Assembly: GCF_024637375.1 (NCBI RefSeq)
Contig: NZ_JAGXFK010000019.1
Coordinates: 1 to 42,342, forward strand
Source: Sediminimonas sp.
Lineage (GTDB): Bacteria > Pseudomonadota > Alphaproteobacteria > Rhodobacterales > Rhodobacteraceae
Reading direction: 5' to 3'
Length of the DNA: 42,342 bases
Shown here: positions 1 through 8,988 of the stretch, one piece after another
How positions within the stretch are numbered: the stretch's first letter is position 1
Layout of the letters: the number at the start of each line of letters is the position of its first letter
Notes under the pieces: generated by a model
Databases searched by the model: none
Told to the model about the DNA's origin: nothing
The model's input: the letters and a program-made list of their open reading frames with translations, nothing else
Made by a program: the position numbers and the translations under genes

Positions 1-303
1 GACGTGGTGATGATGCTGCGCCTGCAACGCGAGCGAATGGACGGCGGTTTCATCCCCTCGGAGCGCGAATACTATCACCGCTTCGGGTTGGACACCGAGA
101 AACTGGCTTATGCCGCCGACGACGCCATCGTGATGCACCCCGGACCCATGAACCGCGGCGTCGAGATCGACGGCACGCTCGCCGACGACATCAACCGCAG
201 CGTCATACAGGAACAGGTGGAAATGGGCGTCGCCGTGCGCATGGCGGCAATGGACCTGCTGGCGCGCAACCTGCACAGCCAACCCGCCGGGGTGATGGCG
301 TGA
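1..303 (+). CDS. pyrB: Aspartate carbamoyltransferase, C-terminal part (5' end outside window)
   Basis: The visible 100 residues match the C-terminal part of the PyrB catalytic chain, which condenses carbamoyl phosphate and aspartate in the cytosol (second step of UMP synthesis). The stretch [13 protein letters not shown] is the family's typical aspartate-domain strand and helix, and [12 protein letters not shown] is the conserved loop containing the HPGP motif. The reading frame is open from base 1, so the gene is cut by the window edge and not truncated in the genome. Its TGA overlaps the GTG of the next gene by 4 bases, indicating translational coupling in a pyrB-X-Y-pyrC'-plsY operon. The family assignment is firm; everything upstream is unseen. 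Confidence 0.95.
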   Translation, partial: DVVMMLRLQRERMDGGFIPSEREYYHRFGLDTEKLAYAADDAIVMHPGPMNRGVEIDGTLADDINRSVIQEQVEMGVAVRMAAMDLLARNLHSQPAGVMA

Positions 304-848
304 GCGACGCGGCGCATGTCACTGCGCGAGAGCACGGCGTCCTGCGCGTTTTCCACCTGTCCTACCCACTGTCGATGGAAGCCGAACACATGGACACATC
401 GGGCGGGCTGGCCGATGCGCTCGGGGTGCCGGCGCTCGACGCGCGCGACGTGCAGATCGTCACCCTGTCGGAGATCGGTGACATGGGCCTCGCCGAGTTG
501 ATCCGCCGGGGCTATGGTGTCAGCGACGAAGACCTCGCGCCGCTGCGCGCGCGGCTCGACGCGCTGACGGGCAAGGTGGCGATCCTGCGCTCCGGCGCCT
601 TCGGCGGCCAGCCGGCACACCTGAACACCGAGGGCGGCGCGCGGCTGGTCGCCACGATGCACGAAGGCGGGGCACCACCGCCCCGGATCACGGCAGGGGG
701 CGGTGCGCACGAAAGCGCCCGCGGCACGCTGGGAACGGCGGGCGGGCGCCGCGCCCCGTCCAACGCGGCGATGTTGGGGCGGGTGGCGATGGGCGCGCTG
801 GTGGTACTGTTCGCACTGGTGGCCCTGATGGTCTGGATAGGCGGCTGA
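300..848 (+). CDS. Unknown protein with C-terminal membrane helix, between pyrB and pyrC'
   Basis: This encodes 182 residues with a GTG start coupled to the pyrB stop by a 4-base overlap. I do not recognise a named family. Residues about 1-125 look like a soluble alpha/beta domain. A Gly/Pro/Ala-rich linker follows (about 125-155), and one hydrophobic helix sits at the extreme C-terminus (about 158-180, [17 protein letters not shown]). This layout suggests a tail-anchored inner-membrane protein with its main domain in the cytosol. The next gene begins at its stop codon (ATGA-type overlap at 848), so the two are probably made together. A role in pyrimidine synthesis is suggested only by position. 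Real coding sequence is likely because of the tight overlaps on both sides. Confidence 0.75.
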   Translation: MSDAAHVTAREHGVLRVFHLSYPLSMEAEHMDTSGGLADALGVPALDARDVQIVTLSEIGDMGLAELIRRGYGVSDEDLAPLRARLDALTGKVAILRSGAFGGQPAHLNTEGGARLVATMHEGGAPPPRITAGGGAHESARGTLGTAGGRRAPSNAAMLGRVAMGALVVLFALVALMVWIGG

Positions 849-1285
849 TGGACGAGATGACCCCGACAATCGCGCTGCCCCCCGGCGAAAAGGTGATCGC
901 CAGCTTTCATGCCGACAAGGCGGCCTATTGGCGCGACCACGCCTGGATCGCGGCGGCGGCCATGGCCGCGGGCATGGCCATCCTGTGGGCCGTCGGCAAC
1001 CCGCATGTCTGGACCGGTGCCGTCGGCGGGCTGGCGGCGGTGGCGGTGCGCGCCTTCTATCTGGCTTCGGACGAGGTGCGCGGCCGCTGGGACCTGACCG
1101 ATCGTCGCCTGCTGGGCCCGCAGGGCCGCGCCGTGCGCCTGGGCGAGATCGCGAAGGTCCGCACCCTGGGCAGCGCCGTGCAGATCGTCACCCACACGGG
1201 CGACAAGCACCTGCTGAAATACCAGGCCGACCGCGACGCGACCAAGGCGCGGATCGAACGCGCCATTGCCGGAGGGACAAGATGA
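848..1285 (+). CDS. Small membrane protein with bacterial PH-like domain
   Basis: This 145-residue protein starts at an ATG overlapping the stop of the previous gene. Two hydrophobic segments (about residues 32-50 and 55-74) are followed by a soluble C-terminal part containing WDLTDRRLLG. That motif resembles the 'LT.RRL' strand of bacterial PH-like (DUF304-type) domains, which usually sit next to two transmembrane helices. The molecular role is unknown. Its ATGA overlap with the pyrC homologue at 1282-1285 puts it inside the pyrimidine operon. The PH assignment is by motif memory only and could be wrong. Confidence 0.75.
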   Translation: MDEMTPTIALPPGEKVIASFHADKAAYWRDHAWIAAAAMAAGMAILWAVGNPHVWTGAVGGLAAVAVRAFYLASDEVRGRWDLTDRRLLGPQGRAVRLGEIAKVRTLGSAVQIVTHTGDKHLLKYQADRDATKARIERAIAGGTR

Positions 1286-2565
1286 CCACCACCCTGTTCA
1301 CCAATGCCCGCCTGATCGACCCCGAAGCTGGCACCGACGCGCCTGGCTGGCTGCTGGTAGGCGCGGGGCGCATCACGGCGCGCGGGGCGCCGGGCGATCC
1401 GCTGCCAGAGGCGGCGGCGCGCATTGATTGCGGCGGCAAATGCCTTGCCCCCGGTATCGTGGATATCGGCGTCAAGGTCTGCGAGCCCGGCGAGCGACAC
1501 AAGGAATCCTTCCGCTCGGCCGGGCTGGCAGCGGCGGCGGGCGGGGTCACCACCATCGTCACGCGTCCCGACACCGAGCCGCCCATCGACAGCCCCGAGG
1601 CGCTGGAATTCGTATCCCGCCGCGCCAACGAGGCGGCGCCGGTGAACGTGTTACCGATGGCGGCGCTGACCAAGGGGCGCCAGGGGCGCGAGATGTCCGA
1701 GATCGGTTTCCTGATGGATGCCGGCGCGGTGGCCTTCACCGATTGCGACCATGTCGTGACCGATACCCGCGTCCTGTCGCGGGCGCTGGCTTACGCGCGC
1801 AGCCTCGGCGCGCTGGTCGTCACCCACCCGCAGGAGCCGGGCCTGTCGCACGGCGCCGCGGTCACCAGCGGCAAGTTCGCCTCGCTGCGCGGGCTGCCCG
1901 CGGTATCGCCGATGGCCGAGCGCATGGGCGTGGATCGCGACATCGCGATGGCCGAGATCACCGGCGCGCGGCTGCATCTCGACCAGATCACGACCCATCG
2001 CGCCCTGCCGGCGCTGGAACGGGCGCGTGCCAACGGGTTTGACATCACCGCTGGCACCTCGATCCACCATCTGACGCTGAACGAACTGGACGTCGCCGAT
2101 TACCGCACCTTCTTCAAGGTCAAGCCGCCGCTCAGGTCCGAGGACGACCGCAAGGCGGTGGTCGCTGCGGTGGGTAGCGGACTGATCGACATCGTCAGCT
2201 CCATGCACACCCCGCAAGACGAGGAATCCAAGCGCCTGCCCTTCGAGGAGGCCGCCAGCGGTGCCGTGGCGCTGCAAACCCTGCTGCCGGCGGCGCTCAG
2301 GCTCTACCACGCCGGCGACCTGACCCTGCCGCAACTGTTCCGCGCGCTGTCGCTGAGCCCGGCGCGGCGTCTGGGGCTCGACCGCGGCCGGCTCGCGGCC
2401 GGCGCGCCGGCCGACCTGGTGTTGTTCGACGCCGACGCGCCCTTCATCCTCGACCGCCTGACCCTGCAATCGAAATCGCGCAACACGCCCTTTGACGGGC
2501 AGCGGATGCAGGGTAAGGTGCTGGCCAGCTACGTTGCCGGCACCCGCATCTTCGGAGAGCCCTGA
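1282..2565 (+). CDS. pyrC: Dihydroorotase homologue lacking the HxH metal motif (PyrC'-like)
   Basis: This 427-residue amidohydrolase-fold protein aligns by eye with type I dihydroorotases along its whole length, including RPDTEPPID, KVKPPLR and the C-terminal composite strand ADLVLFDAD. The ATG at 1282 overlaps the upstream TGA, and an open extension further upstream in the same frame is only a shadow of the previous gene. Key catalytic positions differ from active enzymes. The usual DxHVHLREPG is DIGVKVCEPG (residues 61-70), so both metal-binding histidines are missing. The usual TDHAPH is SSMHTPQ, so the catalytic Asp is missing. Such degenerate homologues are known as PyrC' or pseudo-DHOase partners that help assemble PyrB. 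I infer a structural role, with an active enzyme encoded elsewhere. The family call is firm; catalytic activity is doubtful. Confidence 0.9.
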   Translation: MTTTLFTNARLIDPEAGTDAPGWLLVGAGRITARGAPGDPLPEAAARIDCGGKCLAPGIVDIGVKVCEPGERHKESFRSAGLAAAAGGVTTIVTRPDTEPPIDSPEALEFVSRRANEAAPVNVLPMAALTKGRQGREMSEIGFLMDAGAVAFTDCDHVVTDTRVLSRALAYARSLGALVVTHPQEPGLSHGAAVTSGKFASLRGLPAVSPMAERMGVDRDIAMAEITGARLHLDQITTHRALPALERARANGFDITAGTSIHHLTLNELDVADYRTFFKVKPPLRSEDDRKAVVAAVGSGLIDIVSSMHTPQDEESKRLPFEEAASGAVALQTLLPAALRLYHAGDLTLPQLFRALSLSPARRLGLDRGRLAAGAPADLVLFDADAPFILDRLTLQSKSRNTPFDGQRMQGKVLASYVAGTRIFGEP

Positions 2566-3171
2566 ATGCCCCCCATCGACAGCAGCGCAGCGATGCTCGT
2601 CCTCTGGGCGGTGCTGGGCTACGGGCTCGGCTCCGTCCCTTTCGGCATGGTGCTGGCGCGACTGATGGGGCTGGGCGACCTGCGAAAGCAGGGCTCTGGA
2701 AATATCGGCGCGACCAACGTGCTGCGCACCGGCAACCGCGCAGCTGCGGCGGCGACGCTGGTCCTCGACGCCGGAAAGGGGGCGGTGGCGGTGCTCCTGG
2801 CGCGCGCGCTCGCCGGCGAGGCGGCGGCGCAACTGGCCGGGCTGGCGGCGATCCTCGGGCACTGCTACCCGGTCTGGCTGGGCTTTCGCGGCGGCAAGGG
2901 CGTGGCCACATTCCTCGGGCTGTTGCTGGCGCTTTCGTGGCCCTTGGGGCTCGCCGCCTGCGCGACATGGGCCGCGGTGGCCGCCGCGGCGCGCATCTCG
3001 TCGCTGGCGGCGCTCACCGCCGCCGCACTGTCCAGCATCTTGGCGATCTTCCTGGGCCATGGCGAGGTGTTCGTCCTCACCATCGCGCTGACCTTGCTGA
3101 TCTTCTGGAAACACCGCGACAACATCACCCGCCTGCGCAACGGCACCGAACCGCAGATAGGCGCGAAATAG
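2566..3171 (+). CDS. plsY: Glycerol-3-phosphate acyltransferase PlsY
   Basis: PlsY is an integral inner-membrane enzyme that transfers an acyl group from acyl-phosphate to glycerol-3-phosphate, the first step of phospholipid synthesis. The 201-residue product has the expected length and several hydrophobic helices. All three signature loops are present: GSVPFG near the N-terminus, GSGNIGATNVLR (about residues 42-53) and WLGFRGGKGVATFLG (about 105-119). The ATG directly follows the TGA of the pyrC homologue, so it is the last visible gene of that operon. It converges with gshA. Confidence 0.96.
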   Translation: MPPIDSSAAMLVLWAVLGYGLGSVPFGMVLARLMGLGDLRKQGSGNIGATNVLRTGNRAAAAATLVLDAGKGAVAVLLARALAGEAAAQLAGLAAILGHCYPVWLGFRGGKGVATFLGLLLALSWPLGLAACATWAAVAAAARISSLAALTAAALSSILAIFLGHGEVFVLTIALTLLIFWKHRDNITRLRNGTEPQIGAK

Positions 3172-3250
3172 CGCACTGCCGCTTCGGCCCGGTCGCGCCA
3201 GAATCCCTTTCCTCTCATAGGATGTCCCGGGAAGTTGCCGTCAGGTGATC

Positions 3251-3265
3251 GGGGGCAGAGCCCCC
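3251..3265. terminator. GC hairpin between convergent plsY and gshA
   Basis: GGGGGC and GCCCCC form a perfect 6-bp stem around an AGA loop in the 117-base gap between two convergent stop codons. Neither side has a T-run, so it is at best a weak or Rho-assisted terminator. The call rests on position and symmetry only. Confidence 0.35.
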
Positions 3266-3288
3266 CCGCCGCGACGCTTCAGGATGTC

Positions 3289-4659
3289 TCAATAGGAATG
3301 CTCGGCGTAGATGCGGCTCAGGTCGCCGCCCCATTCGCCGTGGTATTTCTCCAGCAACTCGTCGGCGGGAACGCGGCCCGACTCGACGCTTTCACGCAGC
3401 GTGTCCAGGAAATGCGTCTCGTCGCGCAGCAGCCCGCCCGCGCCGGTGCGGGCGCGTGCCTTCAGCCCGGCCTCGGCGATGTCGAGCGCGGCACGGGCCA
3501 GATCCTGCATGCGCACACCGCCAGCTTCGGCCTGCAAGCCATCGCGCGCTGCGGCCACGCGTAGCGCGTCGCGGGTTTCCGCGTCCCAGTCGCGGGCCAG
3601 ATCCCACGCCGCGTCCAGCGCGCCCTGGTCATACATCAGCCCCACCCAGAACGCCGGCAGCGCGCAGAGCCTGCGCCACGGCCCACCGTCGGCGCCGCGC
3701 ATTTCCATGTATTTCTTGATCCGCGCTTCGGGAAAGATCGTCGTCAGGTGGTCGGCCCAATCCGACAGGGTGGGCTTTTCCCCCGGCAGCGCCGGCAATT
3801 CGCCGCGCAGGAAATCGCGGAACGATTGCCCCAGGGCATCGACGTAGACGCCATCGCGGTAGACGAAGTACATCGGCACATCCAGCGCGTACTCGACCCA
3901 TGCCTCGAAGCCGAAGCCATCTTCGAACACGAAGGGCAGCATCCCGGTTCGGTCGGCATCGAGGTCGCGCCAGATGCGTGAACGCCACGACTTGTAGCCG
4001 GTGGGTTTGCCGTCGAAGAACGGCGAATTGGCGAACAGCGCCGTCGCCACCGGCTGCAAGGCCAGCGCCACGCGCAGTTTCTGCACCATGTCGGCCTCGG
4101 ACCCGAAATCGAGGTTCACCTGCACCGTGCAGGTACGATACATCATGTCCTTGCCCATGGTGCCGACGCGATCCATGTAATCGGTCATCAGCTTGTAGCG
4201 CCCCTTGGGCATTTGCGGCATCTGGTCGTGGGTCCAGATCGGGGCGGCCCCCAGCCCGATGAAATCGACGCCGACCTTGTCGGCGATGTCCTTGACGTCT
4301 GCGAGGTGGTCGTTGACCTCGTCGCAGGTCTGGTGGATGTTTTCCAGCGGCGCGCCCGACAGCTCAAGCTGTCCGCCGGGCTCGAGGCTGACGTTGGCGC
4401 CGTCCTTTTCCAGGCCGATCAGCTTGCCGCCCTCTTCCAGCGGCGCCCAGCCGTGCACGTCGCGCAGGCCCTCCAGAACCGCCAGGACACTGCGGTCGCC
4501 GGCGTAGGGTATGGGGTTCAGCGTATCGCGGCAGTAGCCGAATTTCTCGTGCTCGGTGCCGATGCGCCATTGCTCGGGCGGCTTGCAGCCGCTTTCGAGG
4601 TATTCGGCCAGTTGCGAATGGCGTTCGATCGGCCCGCCGCCGGATTGAGGAATGGACAT
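3289..4659 (-). CDS. gshA: Glutamate-cysteine ligase (plant/alphaproteobacterial type)
   Basis: GshA catalyses ATP-dependent joining of glutamate and cysteine, the first step of glutathione synthesis, in the cytosol. The 456-residue product matches the GCS2 (plant-type) family found in alphaproteobacteria, not the E. coli type. Recognisable blocks are WRIGTEHEKFGY, LEPGGQLELSGAPL, MYRTCTVQVNLDF and the substrate-site region FANSPFFDGKPTGYKSWRS. I chose the ATG at 4659 because GGAGAG lies just upstream and the family begins near here. The frame stays open to 4917, but that extension is Arg/Ala-rich shadow sequence. It stands alone, converging with plsY; the gene ending upstream at 4731 is on the same strand. 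Confidence 0.95.
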   Translation of the reverse strand: MSIPQSGGGPIERHSQLAEYLESGCKPPEQWRIGTEHEKFGYCRDTLNPIPYAGDRSVLAVLEGLRDVHGWAPLEEGGKLIGLEKDGANVSLEPGGQLELSGAPLENIHQTCDEVNDHLADVKDIADKVGVDFIGLGAAPIWTHDQMPQMPKGRYKLMTDYMDRVGTMGKDMMYRTCTVQVNLDFGSEADMVQKLRVALALQPVATALFANSPFFDGKPTGYKSWRSRIWRDLDADRTGMLPFVFEDGFGFEAWVEYALDVPMYFVYRDGVYVDALGQSFRDFLRGELPALPGEKPTLSDWADHLTTIFPEARIKKYMEMRGADGGPWRRLCALPAFWVGLMYDQGALDAAWDLARDWDAETRDALRVAAARDGLQAEAGGVRMQDLARAALDIAEAGLKARARTGAGGLLRDETHFLDTLRESVESGRVPADELLEKYHGEWGGDLSRIYAEHSY

Positions 4660-4730
4660 TGGCGCTCTCCGATCCTTGCCTGTTTTCTGGTTTCGCCGGC
4701 GCATAGAACTGCGGCGAAACGCGGGCACTG

Positions 4731-5246
4731 TCAATGTAGGCGCCGCATCTCTTTCGCCCAGATCACGACGCGTTGTTTTCCCACCCCGCGCAGCGCCGCC
4801 AGCATCCGCTCGGTACGCATGCCGGGCAGCGCCGCGAATCTGTCGAACAGCACCTCGGCGTTCGCGGCCGTCACCGGAATGCTCAGCACCGGCTGCCCGG
4901 GCTGGTGCAGATACCAACGCGGTGGCTCGGACGCGCGGTCCAGTTCCAGCCGCGTGAGTTCCGACAGCGCCACGGCGCCGCCGTCATGAGGGCCGAAATA
5001 GGCGACCTGCCCTTCGTCCACCTGCACGATGCCGGGGCCATAACCGGGCCCGCGCGCAAAGCGCATGCGCTGCACCCCGATCGCCGCCAGCGCCGCCCCC
5101 AACGCCACCAGCGCCCAGCCCACCCAGGCCAGTGGTACCAGCGCAGCGAGGCCCCAGTACAGCCCCAGCGCCGCAATACCGGCACCGGCCAGCACCTCGC
5201 GCAGGCGCCGAAGGGTCGCACGCGCAGCAGGGCGGATCAGGGGCAT
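4731..5246 (-). CDS. Unknown inner-membrane protein downstream of rsmE
   Basis: This encodes 171 residues. Two adjacent hydrophobic helices (about 20-40 and 43-60) are followed by a soluble C-terminal domain of about 110 residues containing YFGPHDGGAVALSELTRLEL. The layout resembles small two-helix membrane proteins with a PH-like cytosolic domain, but I do not recognise a named family. The ATG at 5246 lies 10 bases inside the 3' end of rsmE, so the two genes overlap and are probably co-transcribed. Function unknown. The gene seems real because of the overlap and the coherent membrane topology. Confidence 0.75.
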   Translation of the reverse strand: MPLIRPAARATLRRLREVLAGAGIAALGLYWGLAALVPLAWVGWALVALGAALAAIGVQRMRFARGPGYGPGIVQVDEGQVAYFGPHDGGAVALSELTRLELDRASEPPRWYLHQPGQPVLSIPVTAANAEVLFDRFAALPGMRTERMLAALRGVGKQRVVIWAKEMRRLH

Positions 5247-5980
5247 TGCCAGTCTCCCAGCGTCGTCTGCCAGACGGTCATCGCCGCCACCGCCGCGGTG
5301 TCGGCGCGCAGGATGCGCGGGCCGAGGCTGACGGCGCACGCCTGCGGCATGGTGTGCAAGCGGGCGCGTTCGGCCTGCGAAAAGCCGCCCTCAGGCCCGA
5401 TCAGGATGGCCCACGGCCCGGGCGCCGCCCCGGGCGTGGCGTCGAGGGCGACCGCGCCGCCCGCCAGCGTCTCGTCGCAAAACATCAGCCGCCGGTCGTC
5501 GGGCCACGAATCGAGCAGCGCACCCAGCCGTTCCAACCCCCGTACCGCGGGCACGAAGGTGCCGCCGCACTGCTCGGCCGCCTCGACCGCGTGCGCTTGC
5601 AGCCGGTCCTGCCGCACGCGTTCGGCATTGGTGAAATCGGTCTGCACCAGGCGGATTTCGCGCGCGCCCATCTCGGCGGCCTTTTCGACGATGAAATCGG
5701 TGCGCGCCTTCTTGATCGGCGCGAACAGCAGCCAAAGATCGGGCGGGGTGGATTGCGCCGCACCCGGCGCCTCGCAGCGCAACACGCCGGCGCGCTTGCC
5801 GGCCTCCTCGACCCGCGCGATCCATTCGCCGTCGCGCCCGTTGAACAGACGCAGCCGCCCGCCCTTGCCCTGCCGCATCACACCGAACAGGTAGTGCGCC
5901 TGCGCGCGTTCCAGAGGAACCGTTTGCCCCGGCCCGAGCGGATGCTCTACATAGAGACGGATTTTCGCGTCATCGCTCAT
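5237..5980 (-). CDS. rsmE: 16S rRNA (uracil1498-N3)-methyltransferase RsmE
   Basis: RsmE methylates U1498 of 16S rRNA in the 30S subunit using S-adenosylmethionine. The 247-residue product shows the SPOUT-class knot signatures LIGPEGGFSQAE and SLGPRILRADTA near the C-terminus, and the N-terminal PUA-like region with AHYLFGVMRQGKGG. The ATG at 5980 gives the N-terminus MSDDAKIRLY, which fits the family; an open extension to 7009 is antisense to ubiA. It diverges from ubiA with 12 bases between start codons, so the promoters must overlap the two coding starts. A small membrane-protein gene overlaps its 3' end. Confidence 0.95.
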   Translation of the reverse strand: MSDDAKIRLYVEHPLGPGQTVPLERAQAHYLFGVMRQGKGGRLRLFNGRDGEWIARVEEAGKRAGVLRCEAPGAAQSTPPDLWLLFAPIKKARTDFIVEKAAEMGAREIRLVQTDFTNAERVRQDRLQAHAVEAAEQCGGTFVPAVRGLERLGALLDSWPDDRRLMFCDETLAGGAVALDATPGAAPGPWAILIGPEGGFSQAERARLHTMPQACAVSLGPRILRADTAAVAAMTVWQTTLGDWQCP

Positions 5981-5992
5981 GAGGCCGATACT

Positions 5993-6967
5993 ATGACCGC
6001 ACCCCGGCAGACACCAGAGGCGCAGGGACAGGTTTCCGATGCTGTCACCGGAAACTGGGTCGATACGCACGCCCCGACCCTGGCGCGGCCCTACCTGCGG
6101 CTGAGCCGCGCCGACCGGCCCATCGGCACCTGGCTGCTGCTGCTGCCGTGCTGGTGGGGGCTCGCGCTGGCCGTCCTGCACGACGGGGCGGTCACCGCTT
6201 TCGACGCCTGGATATTCATCGGCTGCGGCCTCGGGGCGTGGCTGATGCGCGGGGCCGGCTGTACCTGGAACGACATCACCGATCGCGGCATCGACGGGGC
6301 GGTGGCGCGCACCGCGTCGCGGCCGATCCCGTCGGGGCAGGTCAGCGTCACGCAGGCGCTGGCCTGGATGGCGGCGCAATGCCTCGCGGCGCTGGCGATC
6401 TTGCTGAGCTTCAACACCGCGGCGATCGTGCTGGGCATCATCGCGCTTGGCCCGGTGGCGATTTACCCGTTCGCCAAGCGGTTCACATGGTGGCCGCAGA
6501 TATTCCTCGGGCTGGCCTTCAACTGGGGCGCACTGCTGACGTGGACGGCGCATACCGGTAGCCTCGATTGGCCGGCGGTGGTGTTGTACCTGGCCGGCAT
6601 GGCGTGGACGCTGTTCTACGACACCATCTATGCCCACCAGGACACCGAGGACGACGCGCTGATCGGGGTGAAGTCGACGGCGCGGCTGTTCGGCGCGCGC
6701 ACCGCGCTGTGGCTGCGCCGGTTCCTGGTGGCCTGCGTCAGCCTGATGGCGCTGGCGGTGCTGATGGCGATGCTGGGCCAGCCGCATCGCGGCCCACCGT
6801 CCATCGCAATCGCGCTGTTGGGGCCGTGGATGATGGGGTGGCACATGCACTGGCAATTGCAACGTTTCGACATGGATGACAACGCCCTGCTGTTGCGGCT
6901 GTTCCGGTCGAACCGCGACGCCGGGCTGATCCCCGTGCTGTTTTTCGCCGGTGCCGCGCTGGTCTGA
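5993..6967 (+). CDS. ubiA: 4-hydroxybenzoate octaprenyltransferase
   Basis: UbiA attaches the polyprenyl tail to 4-hydroxybenzoate in the inner membrane, a step of ubiquinone synthesis. The 324-residue product has about eight hydrophobic helices and both Asp-rich, Mg-diphosphate-binding loops: NDITDRGIDGAVARTASRP and DTIYAHQDTEDDALIG. The ATG at 5993 gives a short polar N-terminal tail before the first helix. An upstream open stretch to 5132 lies antisense to rsmE and is not coding. The gene is divergent from rsmE and is followed, 59 bases on, by an OmpA-family gene on the same strand. Confidence 0.96.
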   Translation: MTAPRQTPEAQGQVSDAVTGNWVDTHAPTLARPYLRLSRADRPIGTWLLLLPCWWGLALAVLHDGAVTAFDAWIFIGCGLGAWLMRGAGCTWNDITDRGIDGAVARTASRPIPSGQVSVTQALAWMAAQCLAALAILLSFNTAAIVLGIIALGPVAIYPFAKRFTWWPQIFLGLAFNWGALLTWTAHTGSLDWPAVVLYLAGMAWTLFYDTIYAHQDTEDDALIGVKSTARLFGARTALWLRRFLVACVSLMALAVLMAMLGQPHRGPPSIAIALLGPWMMGWHMHWQLQRFDMDDNALLLRLFRSNRDAGLIPVLFFAGAALV

Positions 6968-7026
6968 TTGCACGCACTCACCACAGCGCCTAAAGATCGG
7001 CGAAACCAACGGGAACGATCTCCGCC

Positions 7027-8988
7027 ATGCGCATATCCTCCGCCTATATCGTCGCGGCCACTTTCGCGATCGGCGCGCTACTGAGTGTGATCACCGCGGC
7101 ACTGGCCGTCGACGTGATCGAGGACAGTACCGAAATCAGCCTGCGCGGCGGGCTCGACGAAAACGGCCTGCACTGGGCCGAGATCCAGGCCGATGGCCTG
7201 CGGGTGACACTGTCGGGCACCGCACCGTCCGAGGCACGCCGTTTCAAGGCCCTGTCGGTGGCCGGCGGAATCGTCGATGCGGCACGGGTGATCGACGAGA
7301 TGTCGGTCAAACCGTTCAAGACTGTCGCGCCGCCGCGCTTTTCCGTCGAAATCCTGCGCAACGAAACCGGCATATCGCTGATCGGGCTGATCCCGCGCGC
7401 CACCGACCGCGACGCGCTGCTGACGCGGCTGCGCGATCTCGACGATGGCGATGGCCGCGTCGAAGTGTCGGACTTCCTTGAAACCGCCGATTATCCCGTC
7501 CCCGAGCTGTGGCCCGGGACCATCGATTTCGCGATCGAGGCCACGGCGTTGCTGTCGCGCGCCAAGATCTCGGCCAACGCGGGCGAGGTGCATGTCACCG
7601 CCATGGCCGACAGCCGCGCGGCACGCCGCAAGCTTCAGGCCGAGTTGTCGCGCCTCGCCCCGCCCGAGCTACGGTTGGCGATGGACATCTCGGCCCCGCG
7701 CCCGGCGATCACGCCCTTTACCCTGCGGCTGCTGATCCGCGACGGCATCGCCCGCTTCGACGCCTGCTCGGCCGATACCGAGGCGGCGCGCGAGCGTATC
7801 CTCGCCGCCGCGCGCAAGGCGGGAATGGAAGGCGACGGCACCTGTACCATCGGGCTGGGCGTGCCCACGCCCCGCTGGGCCGCGGCGGTCGAGACCGCCA
7901 TCGCGGCGCTCGACGACCTGGGCGGCGGGGCGCTGACCTTCGCCGATACCGACGTGTCGCTGGTGGCGAACGAAGGCACCGACCAGGCGCGGTTCGACAC
8001 TGTGGTCGGGGCGCTGGAAAACGACCTGCCCGAGGTGTTCAGCCTGCATGCCACCCTGCCCGAACATGAGCAGCAGGAGGCCCGCGCGGCGCCGGAATTC
8101 ACCGCCACGCTGTCGCCCGAAGGGCTGGTACAATTGCGCGGGCGGCTACGCACCGAACAGACGCGGCGCGCCGCCAACAGCTTTGCCAAGGCGCGTTTCG
8201 GCGCCGCGGCGGTGCATATGGCCGCGCGCCTGGACGACACCCTGCCGGCGCGCTGGACGATCCGGGTGCTGACCGCGCTCGACGCGCTCGCGCGGCTTTC
8301 CAACGGCGTGGTGACGGTGACCCAGGAAAGGCTGACCGTCTCGGGCGATACCGGCCAGCCGGATGCCCGAGCCGACATCGCCCGCCTGCTGGCCGACAAA
8401 CTGGGCGAGAGTGCCCGTTTCGAGATCGACGTGACCTATATCGAGCAGCTCGACCCGGTAGCGCAGATGCCGACGCCCGAGGAATGTGTCGCCGACATCA
8501 ACGCTATCCTGGCCGAGAACAAGATCAGTTTCGAACCCGGCTCGACCACGCCCGATGCAGCGGCCGCGGGCGTGATCAGCGACATCGCCGACGTGCTGAA
8601 GGAATGCGGCGAGATACGCCTCGAGATCAGCGGCCACACCGACAGCCAGGGCCGCGCCGAGATGAACCAGCGCCTGAGCAAGGCGCGCGCCCAGGCGGTT
8701 CTGAACGCCCTGCGCGCGCGGCGCATCCTGACCGGGTCTTTCGTGGCCCGGGGCTATGGCGAGGAGCAGCCGATCGCCGACAACGACACCGAGGAAGGGC
8801 GCGAGGCCAACCGCCGGATCGAGTTCCGCCTGCTGCGCCCCGAAGGCGCGGAGCAAACGGGCGAGTCGGACGCGGCAGAGGACGCCGACGCCGCGACGCC
8901 TGACAGCACCGGCGGCACCGGCGGCGATGACGGCGACGGCGGCGCAAATACCCAGAAGAAAGCGGGAAAGCAGGATGAGCAGGACTGA
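7027..8988 (+). CDS. OmpA-family envelope protein with BON-like repeats
   Basis: This 653-residue exported protein has an N-terminal hydrophobic signal segment (about residues 7-27). A long region (about 30-490) appears to be built from BON-like alpha/beta modules. It is followed by an OmpA C-terminal peptidoglycan-binding domain (about 500-615) with SGHTDSQGRAEMNQRLS and ARGYGEEQPIADNDTEEGR, containing the Asp and Arg that grip diaminopimelate in this family. The tail is acidic and Gly-rich. It probably tethers the outer membrane or a periplasmic partner to the cell wall. The coding end overlaps the next gene by 14 bases. The OmpA domain is firm; the BON reading is by eye. Confidence 0.88.
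   Translation: MRISSAYIVAATFAIGALLSVITAALAVDVIEDSTEISLRGGLDENGLHWAEIQADGLRVTLSGTAPSEARRFKALSVAGGIVDAARVIDEMSVKPFKTVAPPRFSVEILRNETGISLIGLIPRATDRDALLTRLRDLDDGDGRVEVSDFLETADYPVPELWPGTIDFAIEATALLSRAKISANAGEVHVTAMADSRAARRKLQAELSRLAPPELRLAMDISAPRPAITPFTLRLLIRDGIARFDACSADTEAARERILAAARKAGMEGDGTCTIGLGVPTPRWAAAVETAIAALDDLGGGALTFADTDVSLVANEGTDQARFDTVVGALENDLPEVFSLHATLPEHEQQEARAAPEFTATLSPEGLVQLRGRLRTEQTRRAANSFAKARFGAAAVHMAARLDDTLPARWTIRVLTALDALARLSNGVVTVTQERLTVSGDTGQPDARADIARLLADKLGESARFEIDVTYIEQLDPVAQMPTPEECVADINAILAENKISFEPGSTTPDAAAAGVISDIADVLKECGEIRLEISGHTDSQGRAEMNQRLSKARAQAVLNALRARRILTGSFVARGYGEEQPIADNDTEEGREANRRIEFRLLRPEGAEQTGESDAAEDADAATPDSTGGTGGDDGDGGANTQKKAGKQDEQD

Noticed and set aside
928-1281. 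Extension of the pyrC frame upstream to 928
   Set aside because: Arg/Gly/Pro-rich translation typical of a GC-rich shadow; fully overlaps the preceding PH-like gene, and the ATG at 1282 has the expected start and coupling.
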